A DNA stretch of 64,000 nt. It comes from DATEDA01 sp963789885. Its GTDB lineage: Bacteria; Pseudomonadota; Gammaproteobacteria; Burkholderiales; SG8-39. Shown here piece by piece: positions 44,178-52,661 of the stretch. Position 1 is the first letter of the stretch, and every line of letters starts with the position of its first letter. Location of the stretch: assembly GCA_963789885.1 (NCBI GenBank), contig CAWBNB010000040.1:81365-145364 (forward strand). The letters are read 5' to 3'. The notes beneath the pieces were generated by a model. That model had not been told where the DNA came from, ran no database searches, and saw only the letters and a program-made list of their open reading frames with translations. Both the position numbers and the translations under genes were made by a program.

Positions 44178-46472
44178 TCAGGCGGCCTTGCGGCCTGCCC
44201 CCTGAAGGGCGCGCCACAGCGCCGGGGGCGTCACCGGCATTTGCAGGTCGGTGACGCCCGCCGGACGGACCGCACTCATGACCGCGTTCATCAGGGCGGG
44301 CATCGAACCCGAGCACCCGGCTTCGCCCACACCTTTGGCACCCATCAGGTTGGTCTCGGTCGGAACCGGGTGGTTTTCACGCACGAGATTGCCCGCGAGC
44401 CAGCTGGCGCGCGGCATCGGGTAATCCATGAAGCTCGCAGTCAGGAACTGACCCGCCTCGTCGTAGACCGCGTGCTCGCCGAACACCTGGCCGTAGCCCT
44501 GCACGACCCCGCCGTGCAGCTGGCCTTCGACGATCAGCGGCTGCATCAGCGTGCCGAAATCGTCGACGGCGGTATAGCCAACGACCTCGGTGACGCCGGT
44601 ATCGGGGTCGATCTCGACCTCGGCGACATGGCAGCCGTTGGGAAACGACGAGCCGGTGGAAGCCTCGGCTTCGCAGTTCAGCGGATGCGCGCCGTCCGGG
44701 GCTGATTTGAGCGAGCGAGCTAGATCGACCAGGGTGATCGATTTGCCGGCTGCGCTGAAGGTGCCGTTTGCATAGTCCACCGCGGTTGCGCCGAGCGCCT
44801 TGGCGGCGAGCGGACGCGCCTTCTCGAGGAGAGTCCGCGCCAGAATCTTGAACGCGCTCCCCTGCCCTCCGGCCGTGCGCGAGCCGCCGGCGCCATTCCC
44901 GATGAGCTGATCGTGTTTCGGGTCGTCGCCGCGATACTTGATCGATTCCGGCGCGATGCCGAGCTCCGTTGCAAACAGGTCGACGAAGGTCGTCTCGTGC
45001 CCCTGGCCCGAGGCGACGGCCATGCAGTGGATGGTGATGCCGCCGTCGGCACCGATCACCGCCGCCACCTGGTCCTTCTGGAAAAAGCCCGCACCCCCGG
45101 CTTCGATATAGGAGGCGAGGCCGATACCCCGCAGCTTGCCGGCCGCCTGGCTGCGTGCACGGCGTTCCGGGAAACCCGGCCAGTCGGCCGCCTTGAGCGC
45201 GTGCTCCATCACACCCGGGAAATCGCCGCTGTCGTAGGTGGGACCGGTCGCGGTCTTGTACGGCATCTGCGCCGGCTGGATGAAATTGCGCCGCCTCAGC
45301 TCCAGCGGGTCGAAGCCGTGCTCGAAGGCCGCCTGGTCGACCAGGCGCTCGATGGCGCAGGCTATGTCGGGCCGGCCCGCGCCGCGGTAGGACGAGACCG
45401 GCATCGTGTTGGTATAGACGAGCACCGATCGCGAGAAAACCGCCGGCACTGCGTAGACGCCGTGCGCGGTGACCAGGATGTTGTGCGTGGCGATGAAGGC
45501 GCCAAAGGGGCTCGCGTAAGCGCCAAGATCGACGGTGTTGTACCAGCGAAACGCGAGGAACCGTCCGTCCGCGTCCATGGCCACTTCGCCGGTGAGCGAG
45601 AGCGCGCGCCCGTGGTAGTCCGAGAGGAAGCTGTCACTGCGGGTGCCTACCCACTTCACCGGCCGCCCCAGCGTTCGCGCCGCCAGCATCGAGAGCAGAT
45701 ATTCGGGGTACGGAGCGCTTCGGGTGCCGAAGCTGCCGCCCACGTCCTCGACGATCAAGTCGAGGTCCTTGGCCGAGAGCTCGCTGATCTGCTCGATCGC
45801 GCTACGGGTACCGATCAAGCCCTGTGTGGGCGCGTGCAGCGTGTAGCGCCCGTTGGCCGCGTCGTAGGCCGCCAGGCAGGCTCGGGGCTCCATCGGATTC
45901 GAGACCAGGCGCTGACTGTCGAAAGTCAGGCGCGTCGTAAGCGCGGCACGTGCGAACGCTGCCGCCGTCGCCGCGGCGTCGCCGTATTCGTGCTCGAGAC
46001 CGATGTTGCCCTCGATGTCGTCGTGCACGCGCGGCGCCCGAACCGCCATCGCAGCGGGGACGCTCGCCACTGACGGCAACTCCTCGTACTCGACGACGAT
46101 GCGCTCAACGGCATCCTGGGCGATCGCGGTCGACTCCGCGACCACGAACGCCACCGCCTGTCCGACGTAGGCCACCCGGTCGTGCGCCAGCACAGGGTAG
46201 AACGGGCGCCGCATCGGCACTCCGTTGCGGTCCTTCGTGGCCACGCCGCCCGGGATGGTCTTGAATCCGGCACGCTCCGCATCGGCCCACGTGAGCACGG
46301 CCTTGACCCCGGCCAGCTCGAGCGCCGGAGCGGTGTCCAGGCTCGCGATGCGCGCGGCGGGATGCGGCGAGCGCAGCACGGCGGCGAACGACTGGCCGGG
46401 CATGTTCCAGTCCGTCGTATAGCGACCGCGGCCGGTGATCAGGTGCAGGTCTTCTCTTCGGGAGGGTTGCAC
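44178..46472 (-). CDS. Molybdopterin-binding large subunit (aldehyde oxidase/xanthine dehydrogenase family, CoxL-like)
   Basis: The 764-residue catalytic subunit starts MQPSRREDLHLITGRGRYTT. The loop at the place of the CO dehydrogenase AYRCSFR signature reads SSYRGAGRPDIACAIER, so it is not a form I CO dehydrogenase. Molybdopterin-contact segments are VEDVGGSFGTRS and VASGQGHETTFVDLFATELG, and the catalytic glutamate is in GAKGVGEAGCSGS. It hydroxylates a carbon centre of an aldehyde, heterocycle or acyl-CoA; the substrate is unknown. Confidence 0.9.
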   Translation of the reverse strand: MQPSRREDLHLITGRGRYTTDWNMPGQSFAAVLRSPHPAARIASLDTAPALELAGVKAVLTWADAERAGFKTIPGGVATKDRNGVPMRRPFYPVLAHDRVAYVGQAVAFVVAESTAIAQDAVERIVVEYEELPSVASVPAAMAVRAPRVHDDIEGNIGLEHEYGDAAATAAAFARAALTTRLTFDSQRLVSNPMEPRACLAAYDAANGRYTLHAPTQGLIGTRSAIEQISELSAKDLDLIVEDVGGSFGTRSAPYPEYLLSMLAARTLGRPVKWVGTRSDSFLSDYHGRALSLTGEVAMDADGRFLAFRWYNTVDLGAYASPFGAFIATHNILVTAHGVYAVPAVFSRSVLVYTNTMPVSSYRGAGRPDIACAIERLVDQAAFEHGFDPLELRRRNFIQPAQMPYKTATGPTYDSGDFPGVMEHALKAADWPGFPERRARSQAAGKLRGIGLASYIEAGGAGFFQKDQVAAVIGADGGITIHCMAVASGQGHETTFVDLFATELGIAPESIKYRGDDPKHDQLIGNGAGGSRTAGGQGSAFKILARTLLEKARPLAAKALGATAVDYANGTFSAAGKSITLVDLARSLKSAPDGAHPLNCEAEASTGSSFPNGCHVAEVEIDPDTGVTEVVGYTAVDDFGTLMQPLIVEGQLHGGVVQGYGQVFGEHAVYDEAGQFLTASFMDYPMPRASWLAGNLVRENHPVPTETNLMGAKGVGEAGCSGSMPALMNAVMSAVRPAGVTDLQMPVTPPALWRALQGAGRKAA

Positions 46473-46509
46473 GGTGGGCGATGCTCGTTGAGGAGAGAAA
46501 GGGGCTACA

Positions 46510-47418
46510 TCACTCGCGCGGGGTCAGCGATATGCCGGCCATCTGCTCATAGACCTTGACGATCGCGCTGCCGTCCTCGCCGCCGAAGCCGGCGGCCCTG
46601 CCCATCTGACAGACCTGCTGGGCCATGTTCGCCATGAAGAGCGGAACCTTGAGCGACTTGCCGAGCGACGTCTGCAGTTCCATGTCCTTGAACGTCGTGT
46701 CCATCCGGCTGCCGGCGAAATCATGGGCGAGCATGCGAGGCGCATAGATCTGGAACGACGCACTGTTTCCGGTGGCGCGACCGATCAGCTCGATCATCTT
46801 GCTCGGGTCGAGACCGGCCTTGGCGCCGAGGACGAGCGCTTCCGCAACCACAATGCGGTTGACCTGCGCCAGCATATTGTTGATCAGTTTCATCGCGCAG
46901 CCCTGACCGATCGGGCCGAGGTGCGTGATTTCCGCGGCCATCGTCCGCAGGAGCGGACGTGCTCGTTCAACGGCCGCGGCATCGCCGCCTACGAACGACT
47001 TCAGGGTGCCGTCCTTCGCGCCCTTGTCCATGCCGCTTACCGGCGCGTCGATCAGGGCGATCTCCTTCGCGGCGAGCTTCTCGTGCATCTGTCGCAGTGC
47101 CGTCGGATCGATGGTGCTCATGCTGATGACCAGATCACCGGCCTGCACGCCGTCGATGAAGCCGCCTGCGCCCATGATCACGTCCTCGGCCTGCTCGGTC
47201 GTATCGACCATCGAGATGACCGTACTCGCGCGACGGGCGACCTCGGCGGGTCCCGAGGCGACCTGCGCCCCGAGCGCGGCAATCTGCTTGTTCTTCGATG
47301 GATCGATGTCGAAGGCGACAAGCGAATGGCCAGCCTTCATGACATTGGCGGCCATCGGCGCACCCATCGAGCCGAGGCCTACGAACCCGATCGTTTTGTC
47401 TCTCGAAGCGGCGCTCAC
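46510..47418 (-). CDS. NAD(P)-dependent 3-hydroxyisobutyrate dehydrogenase-like protein, copy 1
   Basis: A 302-residue beta-hydroxyacid dehydrogenase: NAD motif IGFVGLGSMGAPMAANVMKA, substrate loop LIDAPVSGMDKGAKDGTLKS and catalytic lysine in GQGCAMKLINNMLAQVNR. It lies between a cupin and the CoxL gene in the operon from P9. A near-identical paralogue is at 49365-50273, there linked to a Bug protein. The usual substrates are short beta-hydroxy or tartronate-type acids; the exact one is unknown. Confidence 0.9.
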   Translation of the reverse strand: MSAASRDKTIGFVGLGSMGAPMAANVMKAGHSLVAFDIDPSKNKQIAALGAQVASGPAEVARRASTVISMVDTTEQAEDVIMGAGGFIDGVQAGDLVISMSTIDPTALRQMHEKLAAKEIALIDAPVSGMDKGAKDGTLKSFVGGDAAAVERARPLLRTMAAEITHLGPIGQGCAMKLINNMLAQVNRIVVAEALVLGAKAGLDPSKMIELIGRATGNSASFQIYAPRMLAHDFAGSRMDTTFKDMELQTSLGKSLKVPLFMANMAQQVCQMGRAAGFGGEDGSAIVKVYEQMAGISLTPRE

Positions 47419-47447
47419 GACATCCTCCGGAATCGAATACCTGGTCC

Positions 47448-47840
47448 CTAGCCGCGGACCAACGCCGTCACCAGCGGTTCGTCGCCGATCTGCCGGCTGT
47501 TGTGCCCGTGCACTGTCGGATCAAAGGCCACCCCGGGCGGGACCGTGTCGGTGGAATACAGATGATCGCCGGGGCGAAACACGCGACTCGTGCCGTCCGG
47601 CAAACCGATCTCCAACGCGCCGCTCAATACAAAGGTCCATTGCGGCGTGGTCGTGGGGTGAAAGTCCATGCGGTACCCCGGCGGGCTCACGCGAACCTCG
47701 ACGCGGCCGCCGGGCAGCGGATCGGTCAGAAAAAGTTGCGGCTTGCGTTCCGTAAGGGGCAGAACTTCCTCCCGGAATCGCGATCGTCCATCAGGCCCGG
47801 TTTCAAGGACCACCTTTGTGAACGTTGGCGTGCTACGCAT
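47448..47840 (-). CDS. Cupin domain-containing protein
   Basis: The 130-residue cupin starts MRSTPTFTKVVLETGPDGRS. The barrel motifs are GYRMDFHPTTTPQWTFVLSG and VFRPGDHLYSTDTVPPG. Only one histidine is seen in motif 1 in place of the common HxH, so metal binding may be altered. It is the first gene of the molybdenum-hydroxylase operon, behind candidate sigma-54 promoter P9 and 29 bases before the dehydrogenase. Confidence 0.82.
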   Translation of the reverse strand: MRSTPTFTKVVLETGPDGRSRFREEVLPLTERKPQLFLTDPLPGGRVEVRVSPPGYRMDFHPTTTPQWTFVLSGALEIGLPDGTSRVFRPGDHLYSTDTVPPGVAFDPTVHGHNSRQIGDEPLVTALVRG

Positions 47841-47915
47841 GACATTGGGCTCCCGGGCGCCAGCTCTGGCGCTTTATCGGCGCGGCCGCTAGCTGCAGCT
47901 CGACCTCTCCGCTTG

Positions 47916-47931
47916 AGCAAGGCACGTACCA
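47916..47931 (-). promoter_or_regulatory. Candidate sigma-54 promoter P9 for the cupin/CoxLMS operon
   Basis: On the minus strand: TGGTAC-GTGCC-TTGCT. GG and GC are kept, but the fourth base is T instead of C. The predicted start is near 47905, 65 bases before the ATG. The divergent partner is P10. Confidence 0.55.
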
Positions 47932-47993
47932 CAGCCGGAGAGGCCCGCTTCCCTCCGAGGCGAGCGAGCGGCTTCAACGCCCGCGGGCCCGTT

Positions 47994-48031
47994 TGTTCTC
48001 TCTGAGAACACAGCCGTATTCGCGGAGGACA
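47994..48031. promoter_or_regulatory. Paired upstream activator sites between P9 and P10
   Basis: TGTT-CTCTCTGAG-AACA (47994-48010) is palindromic with seven-base arms. CGTA-TTCGCGGAG-GACA (48015-48031) follows, its centre 21 bp away. The pair sits about 60 bp from each of the two divergent sigma-54 promoters. Confidence 0.6.
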
Positions 48032-48091
48032 CTTCCCGGCACCTCGATGGCCGTTCCCGGCTGCGTAGCTGCTCTCAGCGGGCGAAACCGA

Positions 48092-48107
48092 TGGCACGCG
48101 TATTGCG
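48092..48107 (+). promoter_or_regulatory. Sigma-54 promoter P10 for Bug 2
   Basis: TGGCAC-GCGTA-TTGCG matches the -24/-12 consensus. The predicted start is near 48118, 57 bases before ATG 48175. Confidence 0.75.
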
Positions 48108-48174
48108 GGACCGACAGGTCATCGGTTCCGTCAGGACATCTGGTGCCGATCTGATAAGCGAGGGGGACAAGCAC

Positions 48175-49194
48175 ATGTCGAGACCACTGCCCGGCCTCAC
48201 GGCGAAATCCGTCGCAGGGGCAGCGCATGTATCCCGCAGGGACCTGCTCAAGCTGGCGCTTGCCGCCGGGGTTGCTCCCGGGGCGCTACTGGCTCAGGAT
48301 TTCTCGTCACGCCCGATCCGCCTCATGGTCGGCACGCCGCCGGGCGGATCCATCGACGCCGCCGCCCGTGTGATTGCGCCATCGCTCGCTGAACTGCTGC
48401 AGGCGTCGGTCATCGTAGAGAACAAGCCCGGAGCCGCCGGCGTTATCAACTCCCAGTTCGTGGCCAAGTCGGCTCCCGACGGCCATACGCTGCTTGTGGG
48501 CACGCCGAGCCCGGTGATCATTGCGCCACAGGTGATGCGCGACGTGACGTTCAACCCTCTGACCGATCTCGTGCCCATCAACATGGTATCGACGTCGCCG
48601 ATCGCAATCGCCGTGAATCCGCGGGTGGGCGTGAAGACGCTCAAGGAGCTGGTCGCGCGCTCGCATACCCGTCCGATTACGATGGGTTTGCCGACGCCCG
48701 GCAGCGTGTCGCATCTCGTTGTCGAATTGACATCCAAGGCCACCGGCTGCAATTTCGTCAATGTGCCTTACAAAGGCGCGGCCCCCATGCTCAACGACGT
48801 GATTGGGGGGCACGTCGAGACTGCGGTTTCGGACGCGGGCGTATTCGTTCCGATGCACCGCGACGGCCGACTCAGGATTCTCGTCGTCACGTCCGAGAAG
48901 CGAATCGACGGGCTGCCCGATGTCCCGACCCTTAGCGAGGATTTCCCCGGGCTGGTCATGATCAACTGGATGGCCTTGTTCGCGCCCGCGGGAACCCCAA
49001 GGGCGGTAGTGGACAAGATCAACGCTGCCCTCGCGAGAATCGTCGCGCGGGACGATGTGCGCGCGCAGTTCCAAAAGATGAGCGTCACCACCTCCACAAT
49101 GCCCTCGCCCGAGGCATTCCAGAAGTTCGTCGCCTCGGAATACGAGCGCTACGGGCAAATCGTGCGGGAGAGGCGTATCACCATCGACGGCTGA
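48175..49194 (+). CDS. Bug/TctC-family solute-binding protein (Bug 2), possible Tat substrate
   Basis: The 339-residue protein shows the Bug start SSRPIRLMVGTPPGGSIDAA, VENKPGAAGVINSQ, PDGHTLLVGTPSP and NVPYKGAAPML. Unlike its neighbours its leader is long and contains SRRDLLKLALAAG, a good twin-arginine motif, so it may be exported folded via Tat. It is transcribed alone from P10 and converges on the second 3-hydroxyisobutyrate-dehydrogenase-like gene. The ligand is unknown. Confidence 0.87.
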   Translation: MSRPLPGLTAKSVAGAAHVSRRDLLKLALAAGVAPGALLAQDFSSRPIRLMVGTPPGGSIDAAARVIAPSLAELLQASVIVENKPGAAGVINSQFVAKSAPDGHTLLVGTPSPVIIAPQVMRDVTFNPLTDLVPINMVSTSPIAIAVNPRVGVKTLKELVARSHTRPITMGLPTPGSVSHLVVELTSKATGCNFVNVPYKGAAPMLNDVIGGHVETAVSDAGVFVPMHRDGRLRILVVTSEKRIDGLPDVPTLSEDFPGLVMINWMALFAPAGTPRAVVDKINAALARIVARDDVRAQFQKMSVTTSTMPSPEAFQKFVASEYERYGQIVRERRITIDG

Positions 49195-49364
49195 GCGGCC
49201 GCTGGGCGCTCAGTCCAGGTTGAGCGCGAGATGGAGTCGTTCAAGGGACGCGTGCGGCCGCTACCGTTGCTGGCTCGCCGCGCCATCCTGAGGTTACTTC
49301 GGCTGCACCCCATCGCCGGGCCTCAAGGCGCCTTCAGGCGCGCCGGCCCGGTCGATCGGACCGG

Positions 49365-50273
49365 TCAGCTTCGTGATCCGAGTGATATGCCGGCCAGCTG
49401 CTCGTAGACCTTGAGGATCGCGCTTCCGTCCTCGCTGCCGAATCCGGCCGCCCGACCCATCTGACAGACCTGCTGGGCCATGTTCGCCATGAACAGCGGG
49501 ATCTTGAGCGACTTGCCGAGCGAGGTCTGCAGCTCCATGTCCTTGAAGGTGATGTCCATCCGGCTCCCTGCGAAGTCATGGGCGAGCATCCGCGGGGCGT
49601 AGATCTGGAACGCGGCGCTGTTGCCGGTGGCCTTGCCGATCAGCTCGACCATCTGCTTCGGGTCGAGCCCCGCCTTGGCGCCGAGGACCAGCGCCTCGGC
49701 AATGACGATGCGATTGATCTGCGCCAGCATGTTGTTGATCATTTTCATCGCGCAACCCTGACCGATCGCGCCGACGTGCGTGATGTCCGAGGCCATGGCC
49801 CGCAAGACCGGGCGGGCTCGTTCCAAGACGGCCGGGTCGCCACCCACGAACGACTTCAGAGTGCCGTCCTTCGCGCCCTTGTCCATGCCGCTGACCGGCG
49901 CATCGATCAGGGCGATCCCCTTCGCGGCGAGCTTCTCGTGCATCCGCTTCAGCGCCATCGGATCGATCGTGCTCATGCTGATCACGAGATCGCCCGGTTG
50001 CGCGGCCTCGCCGAAGCCACGGGGGCCGACGATCACCTCCTCGGCCTGTGCGGTGGTGTCGACCATCGAGATGACCGTCCGCGCGCGACGCGCGACATCG
50101 GCCGGGCCGGAGGCGACCTGCGCACCAAGCGCCGCGATCCGCTCGTTCTTCGCCGGCTGGATGTCGTAGGCCACAAGCGGATGCCCTGCCTTCAGGATAT
50201 TCGCGGCCATCGGCGCACCCATGTCGCCGAGGCCCACGAATCCGACGGTACTGTCTCTGGACGTGTTGTTCAA
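49365..50273 (-). CDS. NAD(P)-dependent 3-hydroxyisobutyrate dehydrogenase-like protein, copy 2
   Basis: The 302-residue protein has VGFVGLGDMGAPMAANILKA, LIDAPVSGMDKGAKDGTLKS and catalytic-lysine segment GQGCAMKMINNMLAQINR. It is clearly a recent paralogue of the protein at 46510-47418, from which it differs mostly by conservative changes. It follows Bug 3 by 18 bases on the minus strand, so the pair is probably an uptake-oxidation unit under promoter P11. Confidence 0.9.
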   Translation of the reverse strand: MNNTSRDSTVGFVGLGDMGAPMAANILKAGHPLVAYDIQPAKNERIAALGAQVASGPADVARRARTVISMVDTTAQAEEVIVGPRGFGEAAQPGDLVISMSTIDPMALKRMHEKLAAKGIALIDAPVSGMDKGAKDGTLKSFVGGDPAVLERARPVLRAMASDITHVGAIGQGCAMKMINNMLAQINRIVIAEALVLGAKAGLDPKQMVELIGKATGNSAAFQIYAPRMLAHDFAGSRMDITFKDMELQTSLGKSLKIPLFMANMAQQVCQMGRAAGFGSEDGSAILKVYEQLAGISLGSRS

Positions 50274-50291
50274 GACATCCTCCTTGCGTGG

Positions 50292-51278
50292 TTACTGGGC
50301 GTCCGACTTGATCCCGTTCTCCCGGATCACTTTCTGCCAGCGCGCCGACTCGGAGCGCATCAGCTCGCGAAACTGGGGCCCCGTCTGGATCGTCGTGATG
50401 AAGCTGAAGGCCTTCAATCGCTCCTGTACGTCGGGCCGGGTCACCGCCTTCGCGATCGCGTCGTGCAGACGCTCCACGATCGCCGGCGAGGTCTTCGCCG
50501 GGACGAGGTAACCGTACCAAATCCTCGGATTGATGTGCCCAAGACCGAGCTCCTTCATCGTCGGCACGTCCGGCGCGCTTGCGACCCGCTGCTCCGACGT
50601 CACGGCGAGCAAGCGAACCTCGCCGGTTTGCGCGGCCGCAAGCCCCTCGATGATCGACGGGAAGAACAGCTGGACGCGATTGGCCATCAGGTCCTGCATC
50701 GCGACACTGTTGCCCCGATAGGGAACATGGATCGCTTTGATCTTCAGTTCCTGTGCGAGGAGCGCGCCCGAGATGTGACCGAGCGATCCGTTGCCGCCGG
50801 AAGCGTAGTTCAGGCCATCCGGTGTGGACTTCGCCAGCGCGACCAGGTCGGCGATGGAGCGGATGTTCGCCTTGGTTGGCACCGCGAGCACGTTCGGCAC
50901 CGAGCCGATTCCGATAACCGGGATGAAGTCCTTCTCGAAATCGTAAGGGACGTTGCTCTGCAAGTGCACGGCGATGATGTTGGCCGCGGTCAGCATCAGA
51001 ACGGTGTAGCCGTCGGGGTCGGACCGCGCGGCAGCCTGCGTTCCAATCACTGAGTTGCCGCCGGTACGATTCTCGACAAGTACCGTCTGACCTAGCTCGG
51101 CCCCCATCTTCTCTGCAACCAGGCGGCCTACGACGTCAGCAGGACCGCCGGCAGAGAACGTGACGATCATCCTGATCGGCTTTGTGGGATAGGAAGCCGA
51201 TTGGGCTGCCGCGCCTCCGGCGCCAAGGCCTGCGGCGAGCACCACGACCAGAGCTTGAACGAGCTTCCTGAATTTCAT
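50292..51278 (-). CDS. Bug/TctC-family solute-binding protein (Bug 3)
   Basis: The 328-residue protein starts MKFRKLVQALVVVLAAGLGA, a signal peptide ending at GAAAQ. The mature part has YPTKPIRMIVTFSAGGPADV, VENRTGGNSVIG, DPDGYTVLML and HVPYRGNSVAMQDL. The ATG at 51278 follows GGAGGAGAC. It heads the two-gene unit with the dehydrogenase copy 2. The P11 sigma-54 promoter lies about 160 bases upstream. Confidence 0.9.
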   Translation of the reverse strand: MKFRKLVQALVVVLAAGLGAGGAAAQSASYPTKPIRMIVTFSAGGPADVVGRLVAEKMGAELGQTVLVENRTGGNSVIGTQAAARSDPDGYTVLMLTAANIIAVHLQSNVPYDFEKDFIPVIGIGSVPNVLAVPTKANIRSIADLVALAKSTPDGLNYASGGNGSLGHISGALLAQELKIKAIHVPYRGNSVAMQDLMANRVQLFFPSIIEGLAAAQTGEVRLLAVTSEQRVASAPDVPTMKELGLGHINPRIWYGYLVPAKTSPAIVERLHDAIAKAVTRPDVQERLKAFSFITTIQTGPQFRELMRSESARWQKVIRENGIKSDAQ

Positions 51279-51440
51279 CACTACCGTCTCCTCCGGATTG
51301 AATGCCCGATCCGCTATTCGTCCACCTGGGAACGGGGCAAACAGGCCGGGGCGCCCGGCCTGCGCACAGTTCACGAGCCGACGTAGAAGGCCACCTGTGC
51401 GCGACCGAGCCACTACGCGCGGCGACGATCAGCGAGATGG

Positions 51441-51456
51441 GGCAAGACCTATGCCA
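51441..51456 (-). promoter_or_regulatory. Sigma-54 promoter P11 for Bug 3 and dehydrogenase copy 2
   Basis: On the minus strand: TGGCAT-AGGTC-TTGCC. The predicted start is near 51430, about 150 bases before ATG 51278. The 448-base gap 51279-51726 otherwise holds only the activator pair at 51595. Confidence 0.7.
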
Positions 51457-51594
51457 AGGCGAACAGGTCCTGGGTAGCCCCGCGACGGCCATGAGTCGGT
51501 CGCTGTAGGCGGCAACCGGACTCTCGGGACTGGCAAACTCTCAATCGCGTGGGACGCCAGTCCACGCCGAGCTCTATGAGCTGAAGACGGAACC

Positions 51595-51634
51595 TGTATT
51601 TCCGATGGACAGCCGGGTGTCCGTCTCGATGACA
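51595..51634. promoter_or_regulatory. Paired upstream activator sites for P11
   Basis: TGTA-TTTCCGATG-GACA (51595-51611) and TGTC-CGTCTCGAT-GACA (51618-51634) have centres 23 bp apart. They are almost the same as the pair at 54940-54979, and lie about 140-180 bp upstream of P11. Confidence 0.65.
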
Positions 51635-51726
51635 GTGGGGTGATCTCGGCCACTGCCTGGCCGACACTTCAGCAGCCGAAGACGAGGGCTTGGACGGCTG
51701 CGAGGGCGGCGCGTGCGGTCAGCAGA

Positions 51727-52629
51727 TCAATCGTGCCTCGGGTCGAAGAGCGCCTCGAGCCCGCCGTCCGGTTCATAGCGATCGTTGCGCCACGAGAGTC
51801 GCGTCGGCCCGGGCATGACCCGCGCGTTCACCGAATGGCGCGCATCGCCGGGGTAGCACACGATCTGGACCTCGCCGTCCTTGAGGGCTTCGGGCTGGAT
51901 GCGGAGCGGCTTGCGCCTGCGCGCTTCGGCGAGCACCGCCGCCACGTCCCGGTACCGGGAGAGATGTGCAAGGGTCATGATCTGCGGCGGAGCGAGCTCG
52001 ATCGTTCTTTTCCAGTAGTCGCGGAGGGCCTCTTGGGGTGTCAGCCACACGCTCTCGGTGGTCTCGTGGTCATCGTGGATTGGCTCCTGGCCTGGCGGCA
52101 CGGCGGCGACGAAGAACCGTGTGTCGAAGTGCTTGCGCGCCCGCACACTCGCGACCGGCGTGATCCAGCGCGACCACGGTGCCAACCGAGCAGTGTCTAA
52201 GGGCGCCTCGACGAGGTCCATCGCCCGGTCGAACCGTCGTCCCGCCTGCTGCAACTTCAGGGGCTGCGGCGTGCTCCCGGTTCCGCACGCCGCAAAGAGG
52301 ACACCGGCTTCCTCGAATACCTCGCGAATGGCCGCGACGTAGAGCGCGGCGGCGTGAGCTTCGCTCAGTTGCGGTTCGCCAAGCGCCTGGTGCAGCACCG
52401 CAAGAGGCCGATCGAGCCGGTCGACGAGCTCCGCGTCCTTCAGGTCCAGCTTTCCGCCGGGGAATACGTAGGCGCCGCCGAGGACGTCCGAGAGGCCATG
52501 GCGCTTCAGAAGGTAAACCTCCAGCCCAGGCGGCGCATCGCGCAGCATCAGCACGGTCGCCGCAGGGAGGGGGGAATGAGGACTTCCGTCGCCTATCTTC
52601 ATCGGAAGGGGCCCGGATTCATCACGCAT
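51727..52629 (-). CDS. Nudix hydrolase (NUDT19-like)
   Basis: A protein of about 300 residues with AATVLMLRDAPPGLEVYLLK, YVFPGGKLD and the Nudix helix AAIREVFEEAGVLFA. The segment before REVFEEAG carries an insertion relative to the standard Gx5Ex7 spacing, as I recall for NUDT7/NUDT19-type enzymes that cleave CoA derivatives. It ends RNDRYEPDGGLEALFDPRHD. The start is taken at 52629 (MRDESGPLPMKIG), next to GGAAAGG; ATG 52602 is possible. It closes the Bug 5-Bug 4-Nudix operon, consistent with CoA metabolism. Confidence 0.83.
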   Translation of the reverse strand: MRDESGPLPMKIGDGSPHSPLPAATVLMLRDAPPGLEVYLLKRHGLSDVLGGAYVFPGGKLDLKDAELVDRLDRPLAVLHQALGEPQLSEAHAAALYVAAIREVFEEAGVLFAACGTGSTPQPLKLQQAGRRFDRAMDLVEAPLDTARLAPWSRWITPVASVRARKHFDTRFFVAAVPPGQEPIHDDHETTESVWLTPQEALRDYWKRTIELAPPQIMTLAHLSRYRDVAAVLAEARRRKPLRIQPEALKDGEVQIVCYPGDARHSVNARVMPGPTRLSWRNDRYEPDGGLEALFDPRHD

Positions 52630-52661
52630 CGCCTTTCCGGCGACCGGCGCGGACGGCAGGG

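Noticed and set aside
42862..46472. Form I carbon monoxide dehydrogenase
   Set aside because: The active-site loop is SYRGAGR, not AYRCSFR, so CO oxidation is not supported.
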